This document shows, in pieces, positions 25,142 to 33,649 of a DNA stretch of 64,000 nt. Under the pieces are notes generated by a model. The model was not told the origin of the DNA. It made no database searches and worked only from the letters and a program-made list of their open reading frames with translations. Position numbers and translations under genes: made by a program. Within the stretch, counting starts at the first letter, position 1, and every line of letters begins with the position of its first letter. This DNA comes from Hyphomicrobiales bacterium (GTDB taxonomy: Bacteria > Pseudomonadota > Alphaproteobacteria > Rhizobiales > Aestuariivirgaceae): assembly GCA_016710435.1 (NCBI GenBank), contig JADJVV010000001.1:2254501-2318500 (forward strand). Reading direction: 5' to 3'.

Positions 25142-25813
25142 ATGCGCGTTCTCGTTGTTGAAGATGATGCCGACCTCAACCGCCAGATTTCCACGGCCCT
25201 GACGGACGCTGGCTATGTCGTGGACAAGGCCCACGACGGCGAGGAAGGACACTATCTCGGCGACACTGCTCCATATGATGCCGTTATCCTCGACCTTGGC
25301 CTTCCGGTGCTGGATGGTGTGAGCGTACTGGAAAAATGGCGCCGCGCCGGTCGCAAGATGCCGGTTCTCATTCTCACCGCCCGCGACCGCTGGAGCGACA
25401 AGGTGGCGGGTTTCGATGCCGGTGCCGATGACTATGTCACCAAGCCTTTCCACATGGAGGAAATCCTCGCGCGGGTGCGCGCCCTCGTGCGCCGCAGCGC
25501 CGGACAGGCCTCCAGCGAACTGACGTGCGGTCCCGTGTCCCTCGACACCAAGGGCGCCCGCGTGCTCGTGAATGGCTTGGCCGTGAAGCTCACTTCGCTC
25601 GAATACCGCCTGCTCGAATATTTGATGATGCACATGGGCAAGGTCGTGTCGCGCACCGAGCTTGTTGAACATCTCTATGACCAGGACTTCGACCGCGACT
25701 CCAACACGGTGGAAGTCTTTGTGGGCCGCCTTCGCAAGAAGCTGGGTGTGGACGTGCTGCATACGATCCGCGGCATGGGCTATTGCGTCCAGCCACCCGG
25801 CAATGCGGACTAA
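25142..25813 (+). CDS. OmpR/PhoP-family response regulator (FeuP-like)
   Basis: A 223-residue two-component regulator. The receiver domain has the acidic pair in VVEDDADL, phospho-acceptor Asp51 (VILDLGLP), a conserved Thr near LILTARD and Lys in VTKPFH. The C-terminal winged helix spans about residues 125-220 (KLTSLEYRLLEYLMMHMGKV and DSNTVEVFVGRLRKKLG). It overlaps the start of the kinase gene by 11 nt. Sequence style and the nearby ccm/degP/glnE genes point to FeuP, which in rhizobia lies close to the cycHJKL (ccm) genes. Targets here are unknown. Confidence 0.88.
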   Translation: MRVLVVEDDADLNRQISTALTDAGYVVDKAHDGEEGHYLGDTAPYDAVILDLGLPVLDGVSVLEKWRRAGRKMPVLILTARDRWSDKVAGFDAGADDYVTKPFHMEEILARVRALVRRSAGQASSELTCGPVSLDTKGARVLVNGLAVKLTSLEYRLLEYLMMHMGKVVSRTELVEHLYDQDFDRDSNTVEVFVGRLRKKLGVDVLHTIRGMGYCVQPPGNAD

Positions 25814-27200
25814 CTCACTCGCGTTCCGCCTGACGGTGTCGGCGGCCGTGACGGCCGTCGTACTCCTGATTGCCGCCGTGATCGTTCTCTCCGAACTTTT
25901 TGACCAGACCGTGCAACGGAATTTCGATGCGCGCCTGCGCGCCATCATGGATGGCCTGCAGGTCAACATTGAACTGGCCGCCGATGGTGCGCCCCGCGTG
26001 CAGGGCAGTATCGCCGACACCCGGTTCCAGCTTCAGGATTCCGGTTGGTACTGGCAGGTGAAGGCGGCAAAACCAGGTGGCAAGCTCGTGGCCTCCGCCT
26101 CGCTGCTGGAGCCGCCGCTGGTGCTGCCCGAGGCCGGTCTCGGCAATCGCGACAAGGACGGATATGCCCGTTTTTCGCTGGTGGATGCGGCGGGCAACCA
26201 GTTGCGCGGCATCGAACAGCGCCTCAAGCTGTTCGGCAGCAGTGAAGATTATTCCTTCGTCGTTACCGGCAATTTCGATGAATTGCGCACCGAGATGAGG
26301 GCGTTCCAGCGCGGCTTGTATCTCTCCCTCGCCATGATCGGCATTGGCCTGCTGGCCGCGATCTTCTTCCAGGTGCGCTACGGCCTTCTGCCCATGAAGG
26401 TGATGGAGCGGAAGCTCAACGACATCCGCGCCGGGAAGGTGGAAATGCTGGAAGGCGACTTCCCGTCCGAGATGCAGCCCATTGCCGATGAACTCAATCT
26501 GCTTGTGCAGTCCAATTTCGAGATCATCGACAGGGCGCGCATGCAGGTTGGCAACCTGGCCCACGCGCTGAAGACACCCATCAGTGTACTGACGAATGAG
26601 GCCCGCGACCACAGGGGCCCCCTCGCCGACAAGGTGGGCGAGCAGATCAACGTGATGCGCGAACAGGTGAACCTCTATCTCGACCGCGCCCGCCGCGCCG
26701 CCCGCGCCCAGACAGTGGGTTCCGCAACCGACGTCGATCCCGTTCTTCAGGCCTTGGCGCGCACGCTGCAACGCATCAACCGTGACCGCGGCCTCGAGGT
26801 GATCGTGGAGCCGGGCCCCAATCTCAAGTTCCGCGGCGAGCGCCAGGACCTTGAGGAGATGGTGGGCAACCTGATGGACAATGCCTGCAAGTGGAGCAAG
26901 GCCCGGGTGCTCGTGCGCGCCAAGCTCCTCAGCCAGACCGGCGACGACGGCCGCCCCTGGATGCTGATCGAGGTGGACGACGATGGGCCGGGCTTGCCGC
27001 CCGAGAAGCGGGCCATCGCCATGAAGCGGGGACAGCGCCTCGATGAATCAAAACCCGGCTCGGGTCTTGGCCTCAACATCGTCTCGGAAACGGCGGCGAT
27101 GTATGGCGGCGCGGCCACGCTTGATGCCGCCGAAATCGGTGGTTTGCGGGCCCGACTCAAACTTCCGGCACTTGTGGGCACCCCCGGTTCTGCAATCTGA
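25803..27200 (+). CDS. PhoQ/FeuQ-like sensor histidine kinase
   Basis: A 465-residue membrane kinase. TM1 lies at about residues 8-32, a periplasmic sensor domain at 33-170, and TM2 at 171-192. A HAMP-like linker follows, then the dimerisation helix with phospho-acceptor His254 (NLAHALKTPISVL, the PhoQ subtype), and an ATPase domain with DNLMDNACKW-type N box and GSGLGLNIV G box. The start ATG 25803 overlaps the regulator gene. It partners the upstream response regulator and may be held in check by the PepSY protein. Nothing else continues the operon; the next gene is convergent. Confidence 0.88.
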   Translation: MRTNSLAFRLTVSAAVTAVVLLIAAVIVLSELFDQTVQRNFDARLRAIMDGLQVNIELAADGAPRVQGSIADTRFQLQDSGWYWQVKAAKPGGKLVASASLLEPPLVLPEAGLGNRDKDGYARFSLVDAAGNQLRGIEQRLKLFGSSEDYSFVVTGNFDELRTEMRAFQRGLYLSLAMIGIGLLAAIFFQVRYGLLPMKVMERKLNDIRAGKVEMLEGDFPSEMQPIADELNLLVQSNFEIIDRARMQVGNLAHALKTPISVLTNEARDHRGPLADKVGEQINVMREQVNLYLDRARRAARAQTVGSATDVDPVLQALARTLQRINRDRGLEVIVEPGPNLKFRGERQDLEEMVGNLMDNACKWSKARVLVRAKLLSQTGDDGRPWMLIEVDDDGPGLPPEKRAIAMKRGQRLDESKPGSGLGLNIVSETAAMYGGAATLDAAEIGGLRARLKLPALVGTPGSAI

Positions 27201-27501
27201 AATATTTTGAAGCGTAACAACTCGCGTATTCCGGGAATTTATCCCGACGCGTTGCGCAATTTGAGTTGAATGCGATGACAACTCTTCACGTTGGCGCAGG
27301 GTTAACGTTGAAATAAATCGGAAAAATGTTGCAGTACTTGATTCCAACTCATACGATAGTTATGTGAGAAATGAACAGGTAACTGCGTCAATTGCGCGCA
27401 AGTTCAGCGGGGCATTTCAGACATTCAACAGACGGTCTCAGACATCTTTCCGTTTACTGCCCCCGGTCGCGGATTGCATGTCGGAGGAGGGGAGCGAATC
27501 G
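27201..27501. other. Intergenic region of 301 bp, AT-richer than its surroundings, with hairpins
   Basis: No gene was found. The stretch contains a bulged hairpin CGCGT/CGGGA (27223-27236) against TCCCG/ACGCG (27242-27251), and GAGTTG (27263-27268) against CAACTC (27279-27284). It also has TTAA-N7-ATAA (27302-27316), which loosely resembles a CtrA site. Base composition is visibly lower in G+C than the flanking genes. It lies between the convergent kinase and glxA genes, and could hold a terminator or small RNA, but there is no direct proof. Confidence 0.4.
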
Positions 27502-27516
27502 TCAGATTCGCTCCCC
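27489..27516. terminator. Hairpin between convergent kinase and GlxA-type regulator genes
   Basis: GGGGAGCGAATC (27489-27500) and GATTCGCTCCCC (27505-27516) are perfect 12-bp arms around a GTCA loop. The loop includes the glxA-type stop codon. The gene ends on both strands converge here, so the stem may terminate both; the following T run is weak (GATTTC), so intrinsic termination is not certain. Confidence 0.6.
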
Positions 27517-28548
27517 GATTTCATGCGTAGCCTCAGCCGTTGACGGCGTGGGAAGCCCGCGTTCCCGGTACGGCGTGCGGCCGTAGAAGGCGCGGTAGCA
27601 TTTCGAAAAATGCGACGGGGATGAAAACCCGCAGGCCAGCGCCACATTGATCACCGAAAGATCCGTTTGCAGCAGCAGCGAACGCGCCTTTTTCAGGCGG
27701 AGTTCGAGATAGTAGCGCTTCGGCGAGCGGTCGAGGTAGCGCCGGAAAAGGCGCTCCAGCTGCCGGGTGGAAAGCCCGGCCTGCTTTGCCAGCACACTGG
27801 GCGAAAGCGGGTCTTCCAGGCAGCCTTCCATCTTCTCGATGATGGACACCAGTTTGGGATGCCGTGCGCCAATGCGTGCAGGCAGCGACATGCGTTGGTT
27901 CTCGCTGTGATGGCGGATCGGCGAATGCAGGATTGCTTCGGCCACCTGCGCGGCAAGATCGGGCCCGTGCTGGCCTGCGATGAGCGTGAGCATCATGTCG
28001 ATGGCCGTGGTGCCGCCCGCACTGGTGAAGCGGTCACGATCGATTTCGAACAAGCCACCGGTTGCTTCAAGTTCCGGAAACGCCTCGGTGAAGCCCGGGA
28101 GGTTTTCCCAATGGATGGTGCACTTGTAACCATCCAGCAGGCCGGCCTCCGCCAGAACATGCGCCCCGGTACACACCGCTCCGATGTCCACCCCGCGCCG
28201 CGCCACCTTGCGCAGCCAGCTGATGAGACGCTTGTCTGCGTGCTTCTGCACATTCAATCCGCCACAGACGATCACCGAGGAATCGGGCGGAACGGATTCA
28301 AGATCGCCGTTCACCATCGTCAGGATGTGATTGGATGCTGCGACCGGCTGCCCATCGATCGAATGCATGGTCCAACGGTACAATTGCTTTTCCGCAAAGC
28401 GATTGGCCTGGCGCAGCGGCTCGATGGCGGAGGTCACCGGCATCATCGTGAATTCTGGCAGCAGAATAAGGGCGACCGAATGGGGAAGGGATTTGGCCTT
28501 GTCACCGAACATGGGACGCTCCGCAGAATGTTCCGTTTGCGACTCCAT
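27502..28548 (-). CDS. GlxA-family AraC-type regulator (GbdR-like)
   Basis: A 348-residue regulator with an N-terminal DJ-1/PfpI (class I amidotransferase-like) domain at about residues 22-190, including the nucleophile-elbow sequence GAVCTGAHVLAEAGLL. The C-terminal AraC helix-turn-helix pair covers about 235-335 (VLAKQAGLSTRQLERLFRRY and NVALACGFSSPSHFSKCYRA). Proteins of this build (GbdR, CdhR and relatives) control glycine betaine, choline and carnitine catabolism. The divergent MetF-like gene and the soxBDAG operon downstream of it suggest that this one responds to a methylated glycine and activates them. Start ATG 28548. The effector is not known. Confidence 0.85.
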   Translation of the reverse strand: MESQTEHSAERPMFGDKAKSLPHSVALILLPEFTMMPVTSAIEPLRQANRFAEKQLYRWTMHSIDGQPVAASNHILTMVNGDLESVPPDSSVIVCGGLNVQKHADKRLISWLRKVARRGVDIGAVCTGAHVLAEAGLLDGYKCTIHWENLPGFTEAFPELEATGGLFEIDRDRFTSAGGTTAIDMMLTLIAGQHGPDLAAQVAEAILHSPIRHHSENQRMSLPARIGARHPKLVSIIEKMEGCLEDPLSPSVLAKQAGLSTRQLERLFRRYLDRSPKRYYLELRLKKARSLLLQTDLSVINVALACGFSSPSHFSKCYRAFYGRTPYRERGLPTPSTAEATHEIGERI

Positions 28549-28589
28549 GGTCTATTTCCGGCATTTTGTCCATAGGCGTCACCACTTGG

Positions 28590-28650
28590 CCGGTTTGCGA
28601 CGCAATACCGCAGGTGCCGTCGAAAACACGCTCGGCGTGTCGCAAACCGG
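28590..28650. promoter_or_regulatory. Perfect 12-bp inverted repeat, candidate operator of the GlxA-type regulator
   Basis: CCGGTTTGCGAC (28590-28601) and GTCGCAAACCGG (28639-28650) are exact inverted copies separated by 37 bp in the 169-bp gap between the divergent regulator and MetF-like genes. A third near-copy, CCGTTTGCGAC (28533-28543), overlaps the regulator's first codons. GCGACA cores also occur at about 28661 and 28683. The arms could bind a dimeric regulator or fold as a hairpin. Confidence 0.55.
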
Positions 28651-28717
28651 GGAGCGGCTGGCGACAGGCGTGGCACGGTAGCGACATCCTTCCACGATCC
28701 TTCCAAGAGACCCATCA

Positions 28718-29617
28718 ATGGACACCAGCGTCAAGTTTCCCCCTGCCACCTCTGCTGCCGTGGGCAATCCCCTCGGTGCCTTCGCCAGCAAGGCCACCAT
28801 TGAAGTGACGGGCAAGCAGATCGAGAAGTTTCCACTCCTCAAGGAACACATGGCCGCGGGAGCGACCGTGTTCATCGCCCTTATCGAAGCGCAGGACCTG
28901 GAAGCGCAGATCAATGCCGCTGCCGAATTGCGCCGGCTGGGCTTTGAACCCGTGCCGCATATCCCGGCGCGGTTCGTGCGCGACGAGGCGGACCTCGAAG
29001 CGCGCCTCACGGCGTTCCGCGACAAGGCTGGCGTGACCACGGTGCTGGCCCTGGGCGGCGGTGCACCCGAACCCATCGGCAAATTCGATTCCGCCATCCA
29101 GATGATGAACACCGGGCTTTTCCAGAAGGCGGGCATCACCAGGATCGGCATCGCAGGCCACCCGGAGGGCAATCCCGACATCACCAAGAAACTGGGCGAA
29201 GCGGCGTTGATGCAGGCACTCACGGAAAAGAACGCCTGGCTCAAGGCCAATGGCATCGGCGGTTTTATCGCCACACAATTCCTGTTTGAAGCCGGACCGC
29301 TGGCGCTGTGGGCCGCATCGCTGCGCCAGGCCGGCATTGATCTTCCGATCTATGTGGGCGTGCCCGGACCGGCGACGATCAAGACGCTGGTGAAATATGC
29401 AGCCATGTGTGGCGTGGGCAATTCCGCCCGCTTCATCCGCAAGCAGGCGCTGAACATCACCAAGCTGCTGTCGGTTTCGGAACCGACGGAGTTCGTCGAC
29501 CAGCTAGCCAAGCTGCATTTCGACAAGCCGGAACTGAACATCGCGGCCCCGCATCTCTATCCCTTCGGCGGCTTCGACAAGCTCTTCGACTGGAAGAAGC
29601 GCGTACAGGCTGGCTGA
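28718..29617 (+). CDS. Methylenetetrahydrofolate reductase-like protein
   Basis: A 299-residue protein of the MetF family (FAD-dependent TIM barrel). It shows VTTVLALGGGAPEPIGKF, IGIAGHPEGNPDITKK, IATQFLFEAGPLALWAASLR and the C-terminal LNIAAPHLYPFGGFDKLFDW. It differs from housekeeping MetF in lacking the usual N-terminal EFFPP motif. Paralogues of this kind travel with sarcosine oxidase and betaine demethylation genes, where they interconvert methylene- and methyl-tetrahydrofolate. It is divergent from the GlxA-type regulator and convergent with the sox operon. A strong terminator follows. Confidence 0.8.
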   Translation: MDTSVKFPPATSAAVGNPLGAFASKATIEVTGKQIEKFPLLKEHMAAGATVFIALIEAQDLEAQINAAAELRRLGFEPVPHIPARFVRDEADLEARLTAFRDKAGVTTVLALGGGAPEPIGKFDSAIQMMNTGLFQKAGITRIGIAGHPEGNPDITKKLGEAALMQALTEKNAWLKANGIGGFIATQFLFEAGPLALWAASLRQAGIDLPIYVGVPGPATIKTLVKYAAMCGVGNSARFIRKQALNITKLLSVSEPTEFVDQLAKLHFDKPELNIAAPHLYPFGGFDKLFDWKKRVQAG

Positions 29618-29633
29618 TACGGCAGACCAAACG

Positions 29634-29664
29634 AAAAACGCCGCCCGGAAGGGCGGCGTTTTTT
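29634..29664. terminator. Rho-independent terminator between the MetF-like gene and soxG
   Basis: AACGCCGCCC (29637-29646), loop GGAA, GGGCGGCGTT (29651-29660), flanked by A5 on the left and T6 on the right. The stem with A tract on one side and T tract on the other can terminate transcription from both strands, serving the MetF-like gene and the convergent sox operon. Confidence 0.93.
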
Positions 29665-29682
29665 GTTGTCCGTGGACGGGCC

Positions 29683-30276
29683 TCAGCCCGCTTTCGGAAA
29701 GATCCTGACTTCCGTACCCTTGCGCGCGGCCTTGCGCAGGAAGTCCCACGTGTACTGCGCGAAGCTGCGGAAGACATAGATGTCGATGACGTTGTCCTCG
29801 ACGATGTGCAGCAGCGCGGCGACTTCAGCGAATCGCATGCGGCGCACGGTGCCCGGCGGATAGTCGCCGTGTGTGAGGTCGATGGCGGTACCCTTCATCA
29901 CCACCTCACGCACGCCTTCGCCTTCCAGGCGGATGACAGCACGCATGTCCGAGACATTGATGGCGAGAGAGTGAACGCCAGCGAGGTCTTGCGACAACTG
30001 GTCGGCCATTTCCTGTGCCTTGGCGCGGGGACAGGTGATGAGCCACTGGTCCGGCGAGAGCCAGAACACGCGGACGTCGCCCCATGTCGCCGTGGTGCGC
30101 GGCTGCTTCGGCAGGTCAACGCCGAGTGCCGACTTCGCGGTTGCCATGAACTTGCGGTCCGCGGCGGAGCCACGAAGGTCAATCATGCCGCGTTCGCTGA
30201 TTTCACGCATCGACACATAGGTGTCCGCGGGAACTTCACGTCCGGCGAGGGGAGATTCGAAACGGGCCTCAAGCAT
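29683..30276 (-). CDS. soxG: Sarcosine oxidase gamma subunit
   Basis: A 197-residue subunit of heterotetrameric sarcosine oxidase, structurally related to the folate-binding GcvT fold. It shows TATWGDVRVFWLSPDQWLIT and, near the C-terminus, MRFAEVAALLHIVEDNVIDI with YVFRSFAQYTWDFL, all typical. I place the start at ATG 30276, because GGAGG lies at correct spacing and the ATG overlaps the soxA stop as ATGCTTGA; an ATG at 30300 is the alternative. It is the last gene of soxB-soxD-soxA-soxG. Confidence 0.93.
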   Translation of the reverse strand: MLEARFESPLAGREVPADTYVSMREISERGMIDLRGSAADRKFMATAKSALGVDLPKQPRTTATWGDVRVFWLSPDQWLITCPRAKAQEMADQLSQDLAGVHSLAINVSDMRAVIRLEGEGVREVVMKGTAIDLTHGDYPPGTVRRMRFAEVAALLHIVEDNVIDIYVFRSFAQYTWDFLRKAARKGTEVRIFPKAG

Positions 30277-33200
30277 TGATGCGGCCTCCATCCTGGTCAT
30301 AGAACACGGGGCTGACGAGCTTGGCCTTCACCACCTTGCCGCCTTCCAGCGGGAAGGAAATGGTTTCGCCCATGCGCGCCCGGCCATTCTCGATGAGGGC
30401 CATGGCGATGGAGCGGCCAAGGGTGGGAGACATGTAGGTGGAGGTCACTTGGCCGATCATGGCCATGGGTGGCTTGTCCTTCACTTCGCGCACGGCATAG
30501 GCGCCGTCCGGCAGGACTTCGTTGGGGTCTTCGGTGAGAAGGCCGACGAGCTGCTTGCGGTTGGGACCCTTGAGGTAGGACTGTTCCAGCGAGCGCTTGC
30601 CGATGAAGTCCGCCTTCTTCTTGGAGACGAGGCCTTCGAGACCGACGTCGATGGGCGTTGTCGTGCCGTCGGTTTCGTCACCGACGACGATGTAGCCCTT
30701 CTCGGCGCGGAGCACGTGCAGTGCTTCCGTGCCATAGGCCTCGATGCCGAACTCTTCTCCGGCGGCAAGGATCGCATCCCAGAGGCCACGGCCGAGGTTG
30801 GCGGGCGTTGCCACTTCGTAGGACTGTTCGCCCGAGAAGGAGATGCGGAACACGCGCACGGGATAGCCACCCATGCGGCCAATCTTGAACGACATGTGCG
30901 GGAAGGCTTCGTTCGACACATCAAAATCCGGACCGAGCTTGGCAAGAACCTCGCGGGCCCTGGGACCAGCGATGGCGAATTGAGCCCACTGTTCGGTCAC
31001 GGGCGTCACGAAGACCTTGTACTGCGTCCATTCCGTCTGCAGCCATTCCTCAAGCCACGCCGAGATACGGTCGGCGCCGCCGGATGTGGTGTGCATCAGG
31101 AAATGATCGTCCGCGAGGCGCACAGTGACGCCGTCGTCGCTGAGGAAGCCCAACTCGTTCATCATCAGGCCGTAGCGGCACTTGCCGACCTTCAGGGTCG
31201 AGAACATGTTGGTGTACATGCGGTCGAGGAATTCGGCCGCATCCGGCCCCTTGATCTCGATCTTGCCGAGGGTGGAAGCATCGAGCAGGCCGACCTTGTT
31301 ACGCACGGCGAGAATTTCACGCGTGATCGAGGCGTGCTTGTCTTCTCCGGCCGCCGGATAGGTGTAGGCGCGGCGCCACTGGCCGACAGGTTCGAAAACG
31401 GCGCCCTTGTCCTTGTGCCACTGGAAGACCGGCGTGCGGCGGATGGGGAGGAAGAGCTCCTTGGTCAGCGACCCCGCAATCGCGCCGAACGAATATGGCG
31501 TATAGGGCGGACGGAAGGTGGTGACGCCGATTTCCGGAATGGAGCGGCCCGTTGCTTCGGACAACACCCCGAGACCATTGAGGTTCGACGTCTTGCCCTG
31601 GTCAGTTGCCATTCCGAACGTGGTGTAGCGCTTGGTGTGTTCGACCGACTCATAACCTTCGCGCTGGGCGAGTTCGAGATCGGCCGCCGTCACGTCATTC
31701 TGGAAATCGATGAAGTGCTTGTTGCCTTCGTTGTAACCACCGGTGGCTGGCGCAAACCAGATCGCCTCAAGCGCGCCACGCACCGGCTCTTCGATGGCGG
31801 GCAGCTTGATCTTCGCAGCCTTTGCCTTGGCATTCACTGCCTTGGCAGCGCCTTCACCCGCGGCAACAGCCTCGGCCAGCGTTTCCGCAACCGACATGGT
31901 TCCGTTGGCGGCACCCACCGCCGTGATCGCATCTGTGTGGGTGTTGGGACGGAAGCTCGCAAGCCCATCGTCAAACCTGATCTTGCCACCGTTGTGGCAC
32001 CACAGGTGCAGCGCCGGGTTCCAGCCGCCCGACATGGCGATGAAATCGCAATCCACCTTCTTCTCGGTGATGACGCGGCCCTGGCCCTTGCGGTAGGCGG
32101 CGATCTTCACCGATTTCACGTTCAGCGTGCCTTCGACCTTGGAAATGACCGAGCTCGCGGAAATCTCGATGCCTTCGGCAATCGCTTTCTGCACAAGGTC
32201 GCCCTGCGGGCGCGCGCGGCTGTCGACGATCTGAACGTTGACGCCGGCCTTCTTCAGTGCCAGCGCCGTGAGATAGGCGTCGTCATTGTTGGTGAAGACA
32301 ACGCCATTGCTGCCGGGGGCAACGCCATAACGCTCAACCATTCCGCGCACGGCGGAGGCCAGCGTGATGCCGGGCCGGTCGTTGTTGGCAAAGGCAATCG
32401 GACGCTCCAGCGCACCCGAGGCCAGGACGATGTGACCCGCGCGGATCTTCCACAAACGGTGCCGCGGGGCGCCATTGGCGAGAATGGACGGATCATGATC
32501 GCCCACGCGCTCGAAGGCCATCATGTAGTTGTGATGGAAATGCCCGACCGCTGTGGTGCGCGACAGGATTTGCACGTTCGGCAACGCGGCGAGACGGTCT
32601 GCCGCGGCCTTGGCGTAATCAGCAACGGAAACTTCGCCGATCTTGCCTGCCGTGAGGTCGGCAATGCCGCCGAGCACCGGGTTCTCGTCGATGAGCAGCA
32701 CGCGCACGCCACCGGCAGCAGCAGCTTCCGCCGCCGTGAGACCGGCGATGCCGCCGCCCACGACGACGACGTCGGCGTGGATATGCATATGTTCGTAGGT
32801 GTCGGGATCACGGTCTTCCGGCGCCTTGCCGAGGCCCGCGGCGTAACGGATCACAGGCTCATAGACATGCTTCCAGAAGCTGCGCGGCCACATGAAGGTC
32901 TTGTAGTAGAAGCCGCCGGGGAAGAAGCGCGACAGCTTGTTGTTCAATGCGCCGATGTCGAAATTGAGCGACGGCCAGCGGTTCTGCGTAACGGCGGTCA
33001 TGCCGTTGAAAAGTTCGATCTGCGTGGCGCGGAGGTTCGGCTCATGCCGTGCACCGACGCCCACGCCGATGAGCGCATTCATTTCCTCTGAACCGAGGCC
33101 GATGACGCCGCGCGGACGATGATATTTGTAGCTGCGGCCAAAGACCCGCTGGCCGGAGGCCTGTACGGCCGAGGCAATGGTATCGCCCGCAAAGCCGGAA

Positions 33201-33289
33201 AGGCTGCGGCCGTCGAAGGAGAAGGAGAGGGGTTTCGAACGGTCGATGCGGCTGCCGCCGGACGCCAGACGATAGGGTTTGCCAGTCAT
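30269..33289 (-). CDS. soxA: Sarcosine oxidase alpha subunit
   Basis: A 1006-residue subunit of the four-subunit enzyme that demethylates sarcosine to glycine, making 5,10-methylene-tetrahydrofolate and H2O2. Residues ~15-100 are a ferredoxin-like (Fer2_4) domain (LSFSFDGRSLSGFAGDTIAS), and an NAD-binding Rossmann domain starts near HADVVVVGGGIAGLTAAEAA. The C-terminal ~400 residues are the GcvT-like aminomethyltransferase domain, which binds folate. The length is normal for SoxA. It begins 3 bp after the soxD stop. The enzyme is cytoplasmic. Confidence 0.96.
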   Translation of the reverse strand: MTGKPYRLASGGSRIDRSKPLSFSFDGRSLSGFAGDTIASAVQASGQRVFGRSYKYHRPRGVIGLGSEEMNALIGVGVGARHEPNLRATQIELFNGMTAVTQNRWPSLNFDIGALNNKLSRFFPGGFYYKTFMWPRSFWKHVYEPVIRYAAGLGKAPEDRDPDTYEHMHIHADVVVVGGGIAGLTAAEAAAAGGVRVLLIDENPVLGGIADLTAGKIGEVSVADYAKAAADRLAALPNVQILSRTTAVGHFHHNYMMAFERVGDHDPSILANGAPRHRLWKIRAGHIVLASGALERPIAFANNDRPGITLASAVRGMVERYGVAPGSNGVVFTNNDDAYLTALALKKAGVNVQIVDSRARPQGDLVQKAIAEGIEISASSVISKVEGTLNVKSVKIAAYRKGQGRVITEKKVDCDFIAMSGGWNPALHLWCHNGGKIRFDDGLASFRPNTHTDAITAVGAANGTMSVAETLAEAVAAGEGAAKAVNAKAKAAKIKLPAIEEPVRGALEAIWFAPATGGYNEGNKHFIDFQNDVTAADLELAQREGYESVEHTKRYTTFGMATDQGKTSNLNGLGVLSEATGRSIPEIGVTTFRPPYTPYSFGAIAGSLTKELFLPIRRTPVFQWHKDKGAVFEPVGQWRRAYTYPAAGEDKHASITREILAVRNKVGLLDASTLGKIEIKGPDAAEFLDRMYTNMFSTLKVGKCRYGLMMNELGFLSDDGVTVRLADDHFLMHTTSGGADRISAWLEEWLQTEWTQYKVFVTPVTEQWAQFAIAGPRAREVLAKLGPDFDVSNEAFPHMSFKIGRMGGYPVRVFRISFSGEQSYEVATPANLGRGLWDAILAAGEEFGIEAYGTEALHVLRAEKGYIVVGDETDGTTTPIDVGLEGLVSKKKADFIGKRSLEQSYLKGPNRKQLVGLLTEDPNEVLPDGAYAVREVKDKPPMAMIGQVTSTYMSPTLGRSIAMALIENGRARMGETISFPLEGGKVVKAKLVSPVFYDQDGGRINA

Positions 33290-33292
33290 CGC

Positions 33293-33637
33293 TTACTTCG
33301 CCTTCGCAACGGATTTGAAATAGTCGGCCCACGTTCCCTTGGCCTGCTGCTGCAGTTCGAGCGGCGGCATTTCCGTGATGCCGTAGTAGGCCTTGAAGTC
33401 CATGGTCACGGTATCGCGCGCGGCGTGGAACCATTTTCCGCAGCCACGGTCACAGCGCCAGCGTTCGAAATGCAGGCCCTTGGGATTGTGACGGATGAAG
33501 AGGTAGTCGCGCTGCTCCTCGTCCTTGATGTTGACAGGGTCTGTCGTGGCCGGACGGCGCACATGCGCCTGGCCGCCGTAGTGGAAGTCCGCTTCCTCGC
33601 CTTCGATGCCGCACACAGGGCAGGTGACAACCAGCAT
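33293..33637 (-). CDS. soxD: Sarcosine oxidase delta subunit
   Basis: A 114-residue zinc-binding subunit. The N-terminal CPVC (Cys6, Cys9) and the later ERWRCDRGCGKWF (Cys62, Cys66) would bind zinc. In the structurally known enzyme the third ligand is a histidine at the position occupied here by Cys62, so this copy would have a four-cysteine site. It stands between soxB and soxA with gaps of 12 and 3 bp. The C-terminal part (PPLELQQQAKGTWADYFKSV) is a little longer than in many SoxD proteins. Confidence 0.93.
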   Translation of the reverse strand: MLVVTCPVCGIEGEEADFHYGGQAHVRRPATTDPVNIKDEEQRDYLFIRHNPKGLHFERWRCDRGCGKWFHAARDTVTMDFKAYYGITEMPPLELQQQAKGTWADYFKSVAKAK

Positions 33638-33649
33638 GTGAAAGCTCCC

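Noticed and set aside
30221..33091. A plus-strand open frame of 956 codons opposite soxA
   Set aside because: It mirrors soxA exactly and has no recognisable domain or ribosome site; the sox operon order is unambiguous.
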